In this document: positions 18,101 to 26,501 of the stretch, one piece after another
Position numbering within the stretch: position 1 is the first letter of the stretch
How the letters are laid out: every line of letters starts with the position of its first letter
DNA from: Archangium violaceum
GTDB taxonomy: Bacteria > Myxococcota > Myxococcia > Myxococcales > Myxococcaceae
Direction of reading: 5' to 3'
Assembly: GCF_016859125.1 (NCBI RefSeq)
Contig: NZ_CP069338.1
Coordinates: 1,984,001 to 2,048,000 of the forward strand
Length of the DNA: 64,000 nucleotides
Made by a program: the position numbers and the translations under genes
The notes under the pieces: generated by a model
Seen by the model: only the letters and a program-made list of their open reading frames with translations
The model's database searches: none
Told to the model about the DNA's origin: nothing

Positions 18101-18230
18101 CCTTCCGGTTGTCCGATGACCACAGGGGTCTGAGCGGAGGCCGTGGCAGCTCTGGAGCGTCATCGCCACACCCCACGAGCAGCAGCCCCGCCCACAGCAT
18201 TCCCACCCATTGATACATCGTCAGTCTCAT
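15123..18230 (-). CDS. Large Ig-repeat and propeller-like lipoprotein
   Basis: A 1035-residue exported lipoprotein (signal MRLTMYQWVGMLWAGLLLVG, Cys 21). Residues 30-410 hold four Ig-like modules of about 95 residues, each ending in a GNxSxCS...Y motif followed by a DSxPPxAPRW linker. A fibronectin-like segment follows (to about 525), then a Big_5/SbsA-type domain that begins PPSVASVSPTQDAVAVDILA and carries the FTFSEPVD motif. The C-terminal 400 residues are repeats with PAVAVDGQGHAxAxW and VASRFVPGSGW units, about 50 residues long, as in a surface beta-propeller. It is probably an adhesive or structural surface protein. Start at 18230, with a second ATG at 18218. Confidence 0.75.
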   Translation of the reverse strand: MRLTMYQWVGMLWAGLLLVGCGDDAPELPRPPLRPLWSSDNRKVANDNQPRLKARVESAALEVYLGPNCEGTFIQRVEDSDAYYTEFSLSVPDNSTTVISLRAVKDDRVSECSEPFTYTEDSIPPPAPRWAEGNPVLGKDSNIVLRVIAEPGTARVALHVGDECEPSWSSTATPDATGMASLSGYVSFNKKERFFAMALDEAGNVSECSAVHAYTRDSNPPAAPRWSSSTPRTANRNDPSLTLDVEAGAQVELFANPDCTVPALETVTAGASGQALFTVTVADDSTSLFSAWARDAAGNRSGCSAALEYIEDSQSSAAPSVLVLSPSSPGSSSTVSVSGRAAGGDPRALLFTTEGCVGTFVAEASAAGSGSFIVTTSVPRNSTTSFFVATEDAAGNRSACVGPLVYVQDGVPPSVVGAKVANGPGAHQGHQRATDVFEANWSGFSDSNGVVLYEHVISVSSRCQGYFTESLHTTEQTSTRLTGFSLWEDGPFFHCVRAKDAAGNWSPFVASEGFWVDLTPPSVASVSPTQDAVAVDILAPIRFTFSEPVDVSSLTPEGFSLEVRGTRVATTMTCDDSATSCAFTPVSPLPYRETVRAVLSAPVKDRAGWAMTSSVTVGFTTRGREWQPPREVHSVRPGLFPDVAVDGQGHALAIWVQDTSGVAFRPFASRYLPHVGWEPARELDTVHPGDVERPAVAVNEVGFGVAVWELHVGSQVDLYAVEYSPGSGWSTPHLLETRAEPVSTPRVGVDAQGNALVVWRQSDGGAESLWAARLVKDGGWSAPLLLESGPGATSVPTLALEGSGRALVAWLQPDSGGTPRVQASRFVPGSGWTPPEQAAASGEGTSVSAALSADGSAFILFRWRDAGTGSSSLYATRFVPGEGWREPTAALGDAPPGGDDPAVAMDRWGRAMVSWTGPRTGSSTVFLKRFTPENGWQPVAMDQGQSVQPSVAADGQGNFHIVWVENVSGVDRVFGARYPEGATTLSFIGALEPVHGGTSKRPRVRANGAGAAVTVWYRDNGGGFSSNLVHATVYE

Positions 18231-18317
18231 GGAACTCGTCTTCCAGACGCGACATGAGCCATCGCGCCCACTCCCTACCGCCGGTATTGAGGTAAGCCGT
18301 GCGGCTTGGATCGCCGC

Positions 18318-19898
18318 TCAATCGAGGTACTGTATCTTGCAGCCCTTGCCGTCGAAGACGACCAGGGTGCGCTTCTCGGGGCGGACCTTGACCCCGCAGC
18401 GCGCCGGGCCCTCGGGAGAGGAGAACTCCAGCTCGTAGCGGCCGGCCTTCCAGCGGCGCAGGGTGAGGGGCATCTCCTCGCGCCCGCGCTCCGGCAACAC
18501 CACCGTCGCCTTCCCCATCAACGCGGGCACAGTGCCGAGGCGCAGCTCGCCCTCGCCCTCGAGCACCTCCTCGGGGGCAGCGGGAGCGGAGGCCGCCCCC
18601 GTACGAGCCTGCTCCCGGGAGCGTTTGGACTCGCGCTTCGGACGGGACACCTGGGCTCGAGCGGGCTCGGAGGCCGCGACGGGCGCGAGCGCCTCGGGCT
18701 CCGCCGGCCGCGCGGGCTCCGGGGCCGTCGTGGCCACGGGTGGCACCACGGGCACTGGCTGCGCCACGGCCACGGGCGGCGCCACGGCCACGGGCTGCTC
18801 ACCGGGAAGGAGGATGGCTCCCGCCGCGAGCGAGAGGCCCAATCCCACCACCACTCCCGCCACGGGTGCCCACACCTTGCGGCCTCCCGGGAGTCGACTG
18901 GCCTGGGCCCTCGAGGGCGTCGAGACCGGGGACAATCCGGAGGCACGCCCCCGGGTCCGGCGCGGGCTCGACCTGGAGACGGAGATCTCCTCGCCCTCTT
19001 CCCGCACGTAGCCCGCGAGCGAGCCGGGTCCCACGGGCAGACCCGCCGCGAACGCCACCGACTCCAGCTCCTCGCGCATGGCGCGCGCGTCGGGGTAGCG
19101 CTCCTCGGGCTTCAGGCGCATGGCCCGCTCCACCACGGCGAGGAGGCCGCGAGGCAGCTCCGGGCACACGCGCGAGAGGGGCTCCCACTCGCCCCGAACC
19201 AGCGCGGTGTTGCGGGAGATCAACGTGGGATACGCATCCAACGGGCCCACGCCCGCGGCGAGCTGGTAGAGGGTGACGCCCAGCGAGAAGAGATCGCTCC
19301 GCCCGTCGAGCGGCTTGCCCCTGGCCTGCTCCGGAGAGAAGTAGCCCGCCTTGCCCTTGGTGGTGCCAGCGCGGGTGAGGTTGCGGTTGGTGGCCGCCTT
19401 GGAGATGCCGAAGTCGATGAGCTTCAGCGACCCCGCGGCCGTCAGCAGCAGGTTCTGCGGCGACACGTCCCGGTGCACCAGGTTGGGCCGCGCGTGCACG
19501 GCCTCCAGCGCCGCACAGGTGGAGATGCCCACCGCCAGCAGCGCCTCGTCCGTGAAGCGCTCCCCGCGTTGGCGCAGCACGCGCTCCACTTCCGCGAGCG
19601 ACTCGCCGGGCACCAGCTCCATGGCCATGTAGAGGAGCCCGTCCGCGTCACCCACCTCGTAGATGTGGACGATGTTGGGGTGGCTCAGCGTGCAGGCGGT
19701 GCGCGCCTCGTCGAGGAACATCTCGCGGAAGTCCTCGGACTCCGAGTACTCCGGCCGGATGACCTTCAGGGCGACGGGGCGGACGATGCCCCCGGCGAGG
19801 GCCTGCTCGGCGCGGTAGACCTCGGCCATGCCGCCCTGGGCGAGAAGGCGGATGACGCGGTAGCGACCAACGGAAGTCCCAGGCTCGATGGAGGACAA
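18318..19898 (-). CDS. Membrane-anchored Ser/Thr protein kinase
   Basis: A 526-residue PknB-type kinase. The Gly-rich loop is AQGGMAEVYRA (20-30), the ATP Lys is 45 (VALKVI), the helix C Glu is 64, the catalytic loop is HRDVSPQN (142-149) and the Mg loop is DFG (162-164). The activation segment holds several Thr (RAGTTKGKAGYFSPEQ). HRDVSPQN in place of HRDLKPxN is common in myxobacterial kinases and should be active. A single TM (342-364) separates it from a Pro/Ala-rich linker and a C-terminal periplasmic beta domain of about 80 residues with a PEGA-like look (GKATVVLPERGREEMPLTLR). The gene lies 15 bases downstream of the DUF2804 gene and they probably share a transcript. Confidence 0.9.
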   Translation of the reverse strand: MSSIEPGTSVGRYRVIRLLAQGGMAEVYRAEQALAGGIVRPVALKVIRPEYSESEDFREMFLDEARTACTLSHPNIVHIYEVGDADGLLYMAMELVPGESLAEVERVLRQRGERFTDEALLAVGISTCAALEAVHARPNLVHRDVSPQNLLLTAAGSLKLIDFGISKAATNRNLTRAGTTKGKAGYFSPEQARGKPLDGRSDLFSLGVTLYQLAAGVGPLDAYPTLISRNTALVRGEWEPLSRVCPELPRGLLAVVERAMRLKPEERYPDARAMREELESVAFAAGLPVGPGSLAGYVREEGEEISVSRSSPRRTRGRASGLSPVSTPSRAQASRLPGGRKVWAPVAGVVVGLGLSLAAGAILLPGEQPVAVAPPVAVAQPVPVVPPVATTAPEPARPAEPEALAPVAASEPARAQVSRPKRESKRSREQARTGAASAPAAPEEVLEGEGELRLGTVPALMGKATVVLPERGREEMPLTLRRWKAGRYELEFSSPEGPARCGVKVRPEKRTLVVFDGKGCKIQYLD

Positions 19899-19913
19899 GG
19901 CCTCCGGAGCCTA

Positions 19914-20981
19914 TCACCACAGCATGTCTTGATCCTCGGTGACGCCGGGCACTCCGGACAGACGGTGCGTCTGGCCACCCACCCGGACGGAGCCCTCGAA
20001 GAGACCGAGCGGCTGGGCGAAGTGGCTCACCACCACCTTGAAGTCGTGATCCTCCCGGTGGACGTAGAGGGGTTGGAAGCGCAGGTCCACCGCGCCGTCC
20101 ACCGTCCGCATGCGCCAGGGGCTCATCAGCTCGTTGCGGTCGTACTCGAAGTGCGCTCGGGCCAGCGGGTAGAGCCGGTTGCCCAACCACAGCGCGTTCT
20201 CGTTGGTGCCGGCGCTCTCGTTGAAGCCCTCGACGAGGTTGAGGCCCACCGGCGTGCCATCCGCCAGCCTGCCCGCCAGGAAGGCCCATCGCCACGCGGT
20301 ACGCCGGGCCAGGTAGCCCTGGGTGTAGTCGGTGCCACCCACGCCGCCATCCAGCCGGAAGCGCTTGCCTCCCGCCTCCAGGCTGCCGAAGGCCAACATC
20401 CCGCTGCGCTTCTGGGTGACGTTGACGAAGCCGTCCCCCTCCACGGGGGCGATCACCGTCAGCGCCGGAGGACCACCGGCCACCAGCAGGTCCCCATTCC
20501 ACAGGAACGATTGGAGACTGCCCGTGCGCAATCGGCTCACGTCCACCTGCAGGCGGTAGCGCTCATCTTCCTCACCGCGCCGCGCGGAGAGCCGTCCGCC
20601 CAGGGTGCGGAACGAGGCCGTCAGTCCCGCGCCGGGCCTGTCGCTCACCTCGGCGAGCGGGCCAGGGGCGCCCAGGAAGCTGACGTCGCAGAGGGGCCGC
20701 TGCTCCTTCAGGTCCAGCGCCACGGCGAAGGCGTTGGCCGAATAGCCCACGTCCACCACCGCGAAGAGCGCGAGCACCTCGGGCGTGGCCGCCAGGGTGT
20801 AGTGCCAGCGCTTGCGCTTGAGCAGCCGGGCGGGAGCCGCCGCGGGGGCCCACCGTCCCTTCAGCTGGGAGAGGTCCACCGAGGGCAGCTCGCCCTGGTA
20901 GGTACCGAATCGGGGTTCACCCGACGCCGTGGCCACGGAGGCCGGCGCCGGAAGGAGATTCAATTCTCGCTCCGGGGTCAT
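19914..20981 (-). CDS. DUF2804 family protein
   Basis: A 355-residue soluble protein. It begins with ELNLLPAPASV and the conserved motif FGTYQGELPSVDLSQLKGRW, has the mid-protein KRWHYTLAATPEV block and a GYSANAFAVALDL strand, then GGTDYTQGYLARRTAWRWAF and NLVEGFNESAGTNENALWL. These are characteristic of DUF2804, a lipocalin/AttH-like beta fold of unknown function. No signal peptide is present. The ATG at 20981 is preferred over a TTG four codons upstream. It precedes the kinase gene in the same direction; whether the kinase acts on it is unknown. Confidence 0.8.
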   Translation of the reverse strand: MTPERELNLLPAPASVATASGEPRFGTYQGELPSVDLSQLKGRWAPAAAPARLLKRKRWHYTLAATPEVLALFAVVDVGYSANAFAVALDLKEQRPLCDVSFLGAPGPLAEVSDRPGAGLTASFRTLGGRLSARRGEEDERYRLQVDVSRLRTGSLQSFLWNGDLLVAGGPPALTVIAPVEGDGFVNVTQKRSGMLAFGSLEAGGKRFRLDGGVGGTDYTQGYLARRTAWRWAFLAGRLADGTPVGLNLVEGFNESAGTNENALWLGNRLYPLARAHFEYDRNELMSPWRMRTVDGAVDLRFQPLYVHREDHDFKVVVSHFAQPLGLFEGSVRVGGQTHRLSGVPGVTEDQDMLW

Positions 20982-21096
20982 TTCGATTCTCAAGGTGGGG
21001 CATGGACTTCCCTCATGCCACCCGGTCCCCTGGTGCGACGGATCACTCGCACACAGAACGGAATCCCGAGTGTGCGGGGGTGGACCCTTGGTTGGC

Positions 21097-22269
21097 TCAG
21101 GAGCGGCCGAAGATGATGCGCTCGTCGGCCAGCAGCCGCGCCGTCCACGCCAGGAACACGAACGCCAGGACGCAGCAGCTCACCAGGCCCATGAGGAATG
21201 GCATCGCGCCCAACGACTCGCCGCGCATGAGCTCCTGCACCAGCATCTCCTGCCCCAGCACCGGCACGGCGAACATCCACGGCTTGCTCTGCACGGGCGA
21301 CAGCACCAGCGCCATGCCCGGCACCGTGGGCAGCAGCGACAGCACCTGCATGTACGTCTGCGCCTCCTTGAAGGAGCGCGCGAAGGTGGACAGCAGCATC
21401 TGCATCGCCGAGGCCATCAGCGCCAGCGGCAGCACCGCCACCCACAGGCCCAGCACCGTCGCCATGTCCAGCCGCACCTTGACGCCCATGTCCTGCAAGG
21501 GCACCCGGAGCATCACCACGATGAAGGCCACCAGGCACACCGTGGCCGCCGCGCAGGCGAACACCACGGCCGAGAGCCACTTGCCCATCACCAGGGCCTC
21601 GCGTTGAACGGGGTTGAGCAGCAGCGACTCCAGCGAGCCGCGCTCGCGCTCGCCCGCCATGGCGTCGATGGCCACGTTCATCCCGCCCGAGAAGGCCGCA
21701 AACACCAGGAAGATGGGGATGACGGTGAGCAGATTGGCCGCCAGCCGCTCCGGCGTGGACAGGTCCACCTCCGCCACCTTCACCGGCATGGCCAGCTGCG
21801 GCGCCACGCCGCGAGCCAGCAGCCGCTGCGAGCCCAGCATGCCCGAGTACGCACCGAGCAACTGCTCCACCCGGCGGACGGTGGCGCGCGCCTGGTTGCG
21901 CGAGTTGTCCATCACCAGCTGCACCTCCGCCGTGCGCCCCGCCTCGAAGGACTTGCCGTAGTCCTCGGGGATGATGAGCACCGCGTCCAGCTTGCCCGCC
22001 TGGATGCGTGCCTCGTAATCGGAGGGGGGCTCGGACAGCTCCACCCCGGAGCGCTCCAGGAACGCGATGAGGCTCGGCGCGTTCGCCCGCCCCGCCACCG
22101 GCAGCTCCAGCGGCTTGTCCTTGCGGAACCAGGAAGCCATCACCGTGAACATCACCCCGAAGATGATCGGCCCCATCAGGGTGAAGCCCAGCGCGCTCAT
22201 CACCGAGCGCCGGTCGCGCAGGTGGTCGCGCAGCTCCTTGCGGAACACCGTGGAAAGGAGCGCCCTCAC
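21097..22269 (-). CDS. natB: ABC-2 type exporter permease (NatB-like)
   Basis: A 390-residue permease. An N-terminal cytoplasmic segment (MRALLSTVFRKELRDHLRDR) leads to TM1, then a periplasmic domain of about 140 residues (SDYEARIQAGKLDAVLIIPE, QLVMDNSRNQARATVRRVEQ), then five TM segments including the AGERERGSLESLLLNPV coupling motif typical of NatB/CcmB-like permeases. The start codon overlaps the ATPase stop by four bases, so translation is probably coupled. NatAB exports sodium in Bacillus; substrate identity here is not shown by sequence, and the symbol is by family. Confidence 0.85.
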   Translation of the reverse strand: MRALLSTVFRKELRDHLRDRRSVMSALGFTLMGPIIFGVMFTVMASWFRKDKPLELPVAGRANAPSLIAFLERSGVELSEPPSDYEARIQAGKLDAVLIIPEDYGKSFEAGRTAEVQLVMDNSRNQARATVRRVEQLLGAYSGMLGSQRLLARGVAPQLAMPVKVAEVDLSTPERLAANLLTVIPIFLVFAAFSGGMNVAIDAMAGERERGSLESLLLNPVQREALVMGKWLSAVVFACAAATVCLVAFIVVMLRVPLQDMGVKVRLDMATVLGLWVAVLPLALMASAMQMLLSTFARSFKEAQTYMQVLSLLPTVPGMALVLSPVQSKPWMFAVPVLGQEMLVQELMRGESLGAMPFLMGLVSCCVLAFVFLAWTARLLADERIIFGRS

Positions 22270-23000
22270 TGCATCAACCCCTGGTCACTGCCGATGACCG
22301 TCACGAATGCCTCCTCGAGGCTGTCCTTGCCCGTGCGAGCGCGCAGCTCATCCGGGGTGCCCTCCGCCACCACCCGCCCGTGTGCCACCACCACGATGCG
22401 GTCGCACAGCGCCGCCACCTCCTGCATCACGTGGCTGGAGAACACCACGCAGTGCCCCTGCTCGCGCAGCCGGCGGATGAGCGTGCGCACCGCGCGCGTG
22501 CTCATCACGTCCAGGCCGTTGGTGGGCTCGTCCAGCAGCACGTTGCGAGGCCCGTGCACCAGCGCCCGCGCCAGCGCCACCTTCATGCGCTCGCCCTGGC
22601 TGAAGCCCTCGGTGCGCCGGTCGGCGATCTCCTTCATGTCCAGCAGCTCCACCAGCTCGGCGATGCGCGCATCGAGCGCGGCGCCGGACAGGCCATGCAG
22701 CTCGCCGGCGTAGCGCACGTGCTCTCGGGCGGTGAGGCGCGGGTAGAGGCCGCGCGCGTCCGGCAGCACGCCGATGGCCCGGCGCACCTCCAGCGGGCGC
22801 TCGGCCACCTCCAGCCCGTCCACCTTCGCGCTGCCCCTGTCCGGCCGGATGAGCGTGTAGAGCATCCGCAGCGTGGTCGTCTTGCCCGCGCCGTTGGGCC
22901 CGAGCAGTCCCGTCACCACACCGTCCTCGGCGCGGAAGCTCACGTCCTCCACTGCCGTCACCGCGCCGAAGCGCTTGTGCAGGTTCGTCACTTCGATCAT
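22266..23000 (-). CDS. natA: ABC transporter ATPase (NatA-like)
   Basis: A 244-residue ATP-binding subunit that powers the adjacent permease. Walker A GPNGAGKTT is at 34-42, the signature is FSQGERMKVALARAL, Walker B is NVLLDEPTNGLD and the switch His lies in VVFSSHVMQEV. The LRMLYTLIRPDRG and IGVLPDARGLYPRLTAREHV stretches resemble NatA and related exporters. It is the middle gene of a three-gene minus-strand run: the hydrolase gene 23002-24480 is upstream with one base between stop and start, and the permease is downstream with a four-base overlap. Confidence 0.9.
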   Translation of the reverse strand: MIEVTNLHKRFGAVTAVEDVSFRAEDGVVTGLLGPNGAGKTTTLRMLYTLIRPDRGSAKVDGLEVAERPLEVRRAIGVLPDARGLYPRLTAREHVRYAGELHGLSGAALDARIAELVELLDMKEIADRRTEGFSQGERMKVALARALVHGPRNVLLDEPTNGLDVMSTRAVRTLIRRLREQGHCVVFSSHVMQEVAALCDRIVVVAHGRVVAEGTPDELRARTGKDSLEEAFVTVIGSDQGLMQ

Positions 23001-23001
23001 G

Positions 23002-24480
23002 TCAGGGCACCGGGCCGGCGAAGGAGGTGAAGAAGGGCGGACGCTTGAGGCCCTCGCCGCACTTCGGCTCGAGCCCCTCCACGCTTCCGCGGGTCACGAA
23101 GTCCGCCATCAGCGAGCGCGCGCACCCGATGGCGCTCGTCCCGTGCCCCACGCCAGGAAGAACCACGTGCAGGCTGTTCGACAGCGTGCGCTTGGCGTCC
23201 TCGGCCCACGAGGGCGGCGTCACGGGATCCAGCTCGCCGGACAGCAGCAGCACCGGTACGTCCGACTTCACAGGCTCGCGGTAGTCCCTGGCCAGCTCGC
23301 CGCGCGGCCAGAACGCGCACGGCGCGAGCATCTTGCGTACCCCCTCCTCGCCCAGCCAGGTGCCCTTCGTCTCGCGGGTGATGGCCTCATCCGAGATGAA
23401 GGGCATGTCCTCCGAGCACACCACCGAGAAGAACATGCCCTGGCTCAGGTTGCGATCGTAGCTGCCGGTCATGCTCTGGTGGATGGCGACGAGGGAGCGC
23501 CAGTCGCCCTGGGTGGCCCGGTCCAGCACCAGCGGCACCAGGGAGGCCGCCTCGGGCATGTAGAGCAACCCGCGCAGCACCGCGGTGAGCCCATCGTAGG
23601 TGAGGGTGATGTCCTCGGGCACGCCGGTGAGGGGGTGCTCCACCCGCGAGCGCACGGGCTCCTTCCGGAGCTGGGCCAGCAGGGACGCGAAGCGGCCGCG
23701 CAGCTCCGGGTAGCGCTTCGTGCACGCCGCGTCCTGCTCGCAGTGGGTGAAGAGCAGGTCCAGGGCCCGCTGGCTGTCGCGCGCGACGTAGAGGGGCAGC
23801 AGGAGCGACATGGGCGCCACGCCCTCGAGGATGGCGGAGCGCACGTGCTCCGGGTGCTGGCGCAGGTACACCAGCGCGGCGCGCGTGCCGTAGGACACGC
23901 CATACAGGTTCAGCTTCTGGTAGCCGAGCGCCTCGCGCACCTCGTCCAGGTCATCCATGGCGATGGGCGTGGTGTACAGGCGCACGTCCGCGTCGTAGCC
24001 GGCCAGGCACTTGCGGAACGCCTCCTCGAAGAAGGCGTCGTCGAACTGCTGGGCCAGCGGCGCGTCGGGAGGAACCGGCTCGCACTCGAGCGGCCGCGAG
24101 TCCCCGGTGCCCCGCTGGTCCACGAAGACCAGGTCCCGGTTGCGCTGGACGCGCTCCAACAGGGGCACCATCTGCCCGGCCAGCTTCGCGGCGCCCTGCC
24201 CGGGGCCACCGGCCAGCAGCACCAGGGGATCCGGCTCCGGCGAGGCCGCGAGCGCCGGCACCACCACCACCTTCAGCGGCACCTTGCGCCCCTTCTTCGC
24301 CGCGCGGTCCTCCCACACCTCGTAGGTGCCACACAGGCCCTGCCGGCCCGCCCCCTCCAGCCGGCACGGGGTGAGCGCCACCTTGCGTACCGGCTCCTGG
24401 GCCACACCGCGCGTGCAGGCGGACAGCGACAGCAGGCCACTGAGGACGGCGGGGAGGATCCGGGCGACGTGCTTTCTCAC
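23002..24480 (-). CDS. Secreted alpha/beta hydrolase, tripeptidyl aminopeptidase-like
   Basis: A 492-residue exported hydrolase with a lipoprotein-like signal (LPAVLSGLLSLSAC). The core carries DPLVLLAGGPGQGA (oxyanion HGGPG-like motif), RDLVFVDQRGTGDS, the nucleophile Ser 196 in GVSYGT, the acid in ELDPVTPP and the His in GVGHGTSAIGC. This is the S33/SCO7095-like tripeptidyl or prolyl aminopeptidase pattern with a C-terminal TAP domain. Its likely job is to clip N-terminal peptides outside the cytoplasm. One base separates it from the ATPase gene, so the hydrolase and the ABC exporter are probably co-transcribed, which hints at a peptide-related exporter. Confidence 0.85.
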   Translation of the reverse strand: MRKHVARILPAVLSGLLSLSACTRGVAQEPVRKVALTPCRLEGAGRQGLCGTYEVWEDRAAKKGRKVPLKVVVVPALAASPEPDPLVLLAGGPGQGAAKLAGQMVPLLERVQRNRDLVFVDQRGTGDSRPLECEPVPPDAPLAQQFDDAFFEEAFRKCLAGYDADVRLYTTPIAMDDLDEVREALGYQKLNLYGVSYGTRAALVYLRQHPEHVRSAILEGVAPMSLLLPLYVARDSQRALDLLFTHCEQDAACTKRYPELRGRFASLLAQLRKEPVRSRVEHPLTGVPEDITLTYDGLTAVLRGLLYMPEAASLVPLVLDRATQGDWRSLVAIHQSMTGSYDRNLSQGMFFSVVCSEDMPFISDEAITRETKGTWLGEEGVRKMLAPCAFWPRGELARDYREPVKSDVPVLLLSGELDPVTPPSWAEDAKRTLSNSLHVVLPGVGHGTSAIGCARSLMADFVTRGSVEGLEPKCGEGLKRPPFFTSFAGPVP

Positions 24481-24593
24481 GGTGTCCTCAGGAGTACCAC
24501 CCCTGCCCCACCCCGCGCACGTCCTCCAGGTGGCGGCTTCCCCCCCGAGCTGGTTTGAATTGCTCGGCTCCCCACCCGTCCGCTGATAAGCCC

Positions 24594-25439
24594 ATGACCA
24601 TGAAGATGAACCGCTCGCTCCTCGTCCTCGCGACCCTCAGTCTGACCCTGCTCGCTGGCTGCGCCTCGCTCCAGAAGTGGCTCAAGGGCGCCTTCAAGAA
24701 GCCCCAGCTCACCTTCAAGACGGCGCGCCTGTCGCAGGCCTCGCTCTCCGACGCCACCGTCGACCTCGTCTATCAGCTCAACAACCCCAACCCGCTGGGG
24801 CTGAGCCTGGCCTCGGTGAACTACGCCTTCTTCGTCGAGGGCAAGCAGGTGGTGGCCGGCACTCCGCCCAAGGGCCTCAACATCGCCGCCAACGGCAAGT
24901 CCGAGCTCGTCTTCCCCGCCAACGTGAAGTTCGCGGACATCGCCCCCGTGGTGATGACGTTCCTCAACAAGGACACCGCCGCGTACAAGGCCCAGGGCAG
25001 CATCGGCATCAAGACGCCCCTCGGCGTGCTGAGCTTCCCCCTGGAGCACGAGGGCACCTTCGAGGTCCCCAAGATTCCGCAGGTGCAGTTCGACTCGCCC
25101 CGCATCACCAACGTCACCCTCCAGGGCGCCACGGTGGAGTTCCCCCTCACGGTGAAGAACCGCAACAGCTTCCCGCTGCCGGTGGCGGGCATCAGCGGCG
25201 CGCTCAAGGTGGCCGGCGCCAATGTGGGCAACCTCTCCACCGGCAACCTGGGGATGCTGGAGGCCGGCAACAGCCGCCAGCTCACCCTGCCCCTCAAAAT
25301 CAACTTCCTGAGCGCCGCCGCCGCGGCCAACGCCCTGCGCTCGGGCGGCAATGCCCAGGTGAAGCTGGACGGACAGCTCGTCTCGGGCTCACAAAACGTG
25401 CCCCTGGACATCTCCCAGCTATTGAATTTCCGGCGTTAG
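24594..25439 (+). CDS. LEA type 2 (WHy-domain) lipoprotein
   Basis: A 281-residue lipoprotein (signal ending LTLLAGC, Cys 23). Two tandem WHy-like domains are visible: residues 45-150 with [20 protein letters not shown] and [15 protein letters not shown], and residues 170-270 with [20 protein letters not shown] and [17 protein letters not shown]. The NPNP/NxN-F/G-L pattern is typical of LEA14-like proteins linked to desiccation tolerance or membrane protection. Several ATGs cluster at 24594, 24600 and 24606; the first is chosen. It is divergent from the hydrolase gene with 113 bases between them that must hold both promoters. Confidence 0.85.
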   Translation: MTMKMNRSLLVLATLSLTLLAGCASLQKWLKGAFKKPQLTFKTARLSQASLSDATVDLVYQLNNPNPLGLSLASVNYAFFVEGKQVVAGTPPKGLNIAANGKSELVFPANVKFADIAPVVMTFLNKDTAAYKAQGSIGIKTPLGVLSFPLEHEGTFEVPKIPQVQFDSPRITNVTLQGATVEFPLTVKNRNSFPLPVAGISGALKVAGANVGNLSTGNLGMLEAGNSRQLTLPLKINFLSAAAAANALRSGGNAQVKLDGQLVSGSQNVPLDISQLLNFRR

Positions 25440-25539
25440 TCGGTTTCTACCGGGGGGGCAACCAGGCAGCCGAGCTCTTGAAGGTTGTCCCCCGACGTTC
25501 CACCCGTTACGGTTGCGCGGAAATCTCCCGGGCCCCTCC

Positions 25540-25932
25540 ATGCGCCGCATCTTCTTCAAATCCAAAATCCACCGTGCGACCGTCACCCAGGCCGATCTGG
25601 ATTACGAGGGGTCGGTCACCATCGACAGCAACCTGCTGCGTGCCGCCGACATCCTCCCCTTCGAGAAGGTGGCGGTGTGGAACGTGACGCGAGGCACCCG
25701 CCTGGAGACGTACGCCCTGGAGGGCGAGGCGGGCAGCGGCGTCATCTGCATCAACGGCGCGGCGGCGCACCTCAACAAGCCGGGGGACCTGGTCATCCTG
25801 GCCACCTTCGCCGAGGTGGAGGAGCACGAGGCGGCCCAGTGGAAGCCGACGGTCGTCTTCGTGGATGAGAAGAACCGCATCGTGCCCGGGCGGACGGAGG
25901 AGATTCCGGGCCCGGCGCGACGCATCGCCTGA
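25540..25932 (+). CDS. panD: Aspartate 1-decarboxylase
   Basis: A 130-residue protein that converts L-aspartate to beta-alanine for pantothenate and CoA synthesis. The self-cleavage site is Gly24-Ser25 in DYEGSVTID, where Ser becomes the pyruvoyl cofactor; Lys 9, His 11, Arg 54-type and Tyr 58-type active-site residues sit in [14 protein letters not shown] and [11 protein letters not shown]. The C-terminal [20 protein letters not shown] block is conserved. Length matches the usual 126-130 residues. The ATG at 25540 fits the conserved MRR start. No other pan gene is nearby. Confidence 0.95.
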   Translation: MRRIFFKSKIHRATVTQADLDYEGSVTIDSNLLRAADILPFEKVAVWNVTRGTRLETYALEGEAGSGVICINGAAAHLNKPGDLVILATFAEVEEHEAAQWKPTVVFVDEKNRIVPGRTEEIPGPARRIA

Positions 25933-26042
25933 GCGGCGCCGGACGCTCGCGTCCGCTGCCGCTTTACGCTCCCGCGCGAGCTTGCCATGCTCGTGCGTCC
26001 AATTCCCTGGGAGGGGCGTCGAGCCCCGGAGGCGAGGAAGCG

Positions 26043-26486
26043 ATGAAGTGGACGTGGGCCTGCGGAGGCCTGCTGTGGGTACTGGCGGGCTGTGGCGCGA
26101 CCCGGGAGGCATTCCGGCCCAACCCCAACGACGAGGACCCGTTGGTGGGGTCCATTCCGGTGGTGCGTGCGCCGCTGAAGGACCGGTGCGCGCAGCACGG
26201 CACCTCGTCGGTGCGGGGCCACTGTGACGAAGCCAGGTACCTGGGGACCGAGTACACGCGGCGGCTGTCCGTGGGGGACGAGGTGTGCCTGGAGGGCGGC
26301 TACGGTGACGAGCCGGGGCAGGCGTGCAAGGCGCGCGCGGCGGTCATCGACACGGCACCCAACCAGGTGAAGCTCGAGGTGCGCACGGCGCGGCCGGACT
26401 CGCGCTGGTTCAACGCGGAGATGCGTCACGCCTGGTACGAAGAAGGCGCACTGGTGGACCTATACCTCGCCGAGCGGGGTTACTGA
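26043..26486 (+). CDS. Small lipoprotein of unknown function
   Basis: A 147-residue lipoprotein (MKWTWACGGLLWVLAGC, Cys 17). After a short linker with PNPNDEDPLVG, the domain holds four more Cys (DRCAQHGTSSVRGHCDE, GDEVCLEGGYG, GQACKARAA), probably two disulphides, and ends in a beta-rich region (QVKLEVRTARPDSRWF). It is not recognised as a named family. The next gene (EcsC-like) starts 16 bases after the stop, so the two likely form an operon. Confidence 0.7.
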   Translation: MKWTWACGGLLWVLAGCGATREAFRPNPNDEDPLVGSIPVVRAPLKDRCAQHGTSSVRGHCDEARYLGTEYTRRLSVGDEVCLEGGYGDEPGQACKARAAVIDTAPNQVKLEVRTARPDSRWFNAEMRHAWYEEGALVDLYLAERGY

Positions 26487-26501
26487 GGGGAGGAGAGACG
26501 C

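Noticed and set aside
18306..21116. A 936-codon plus-strand open frame
   Set aside because: It is antisense to a kinase and a DUF2804 gene, is made of Arg/His/Gly/Pro-rich sequence without domains, and reflects high GC3 on the true strand.
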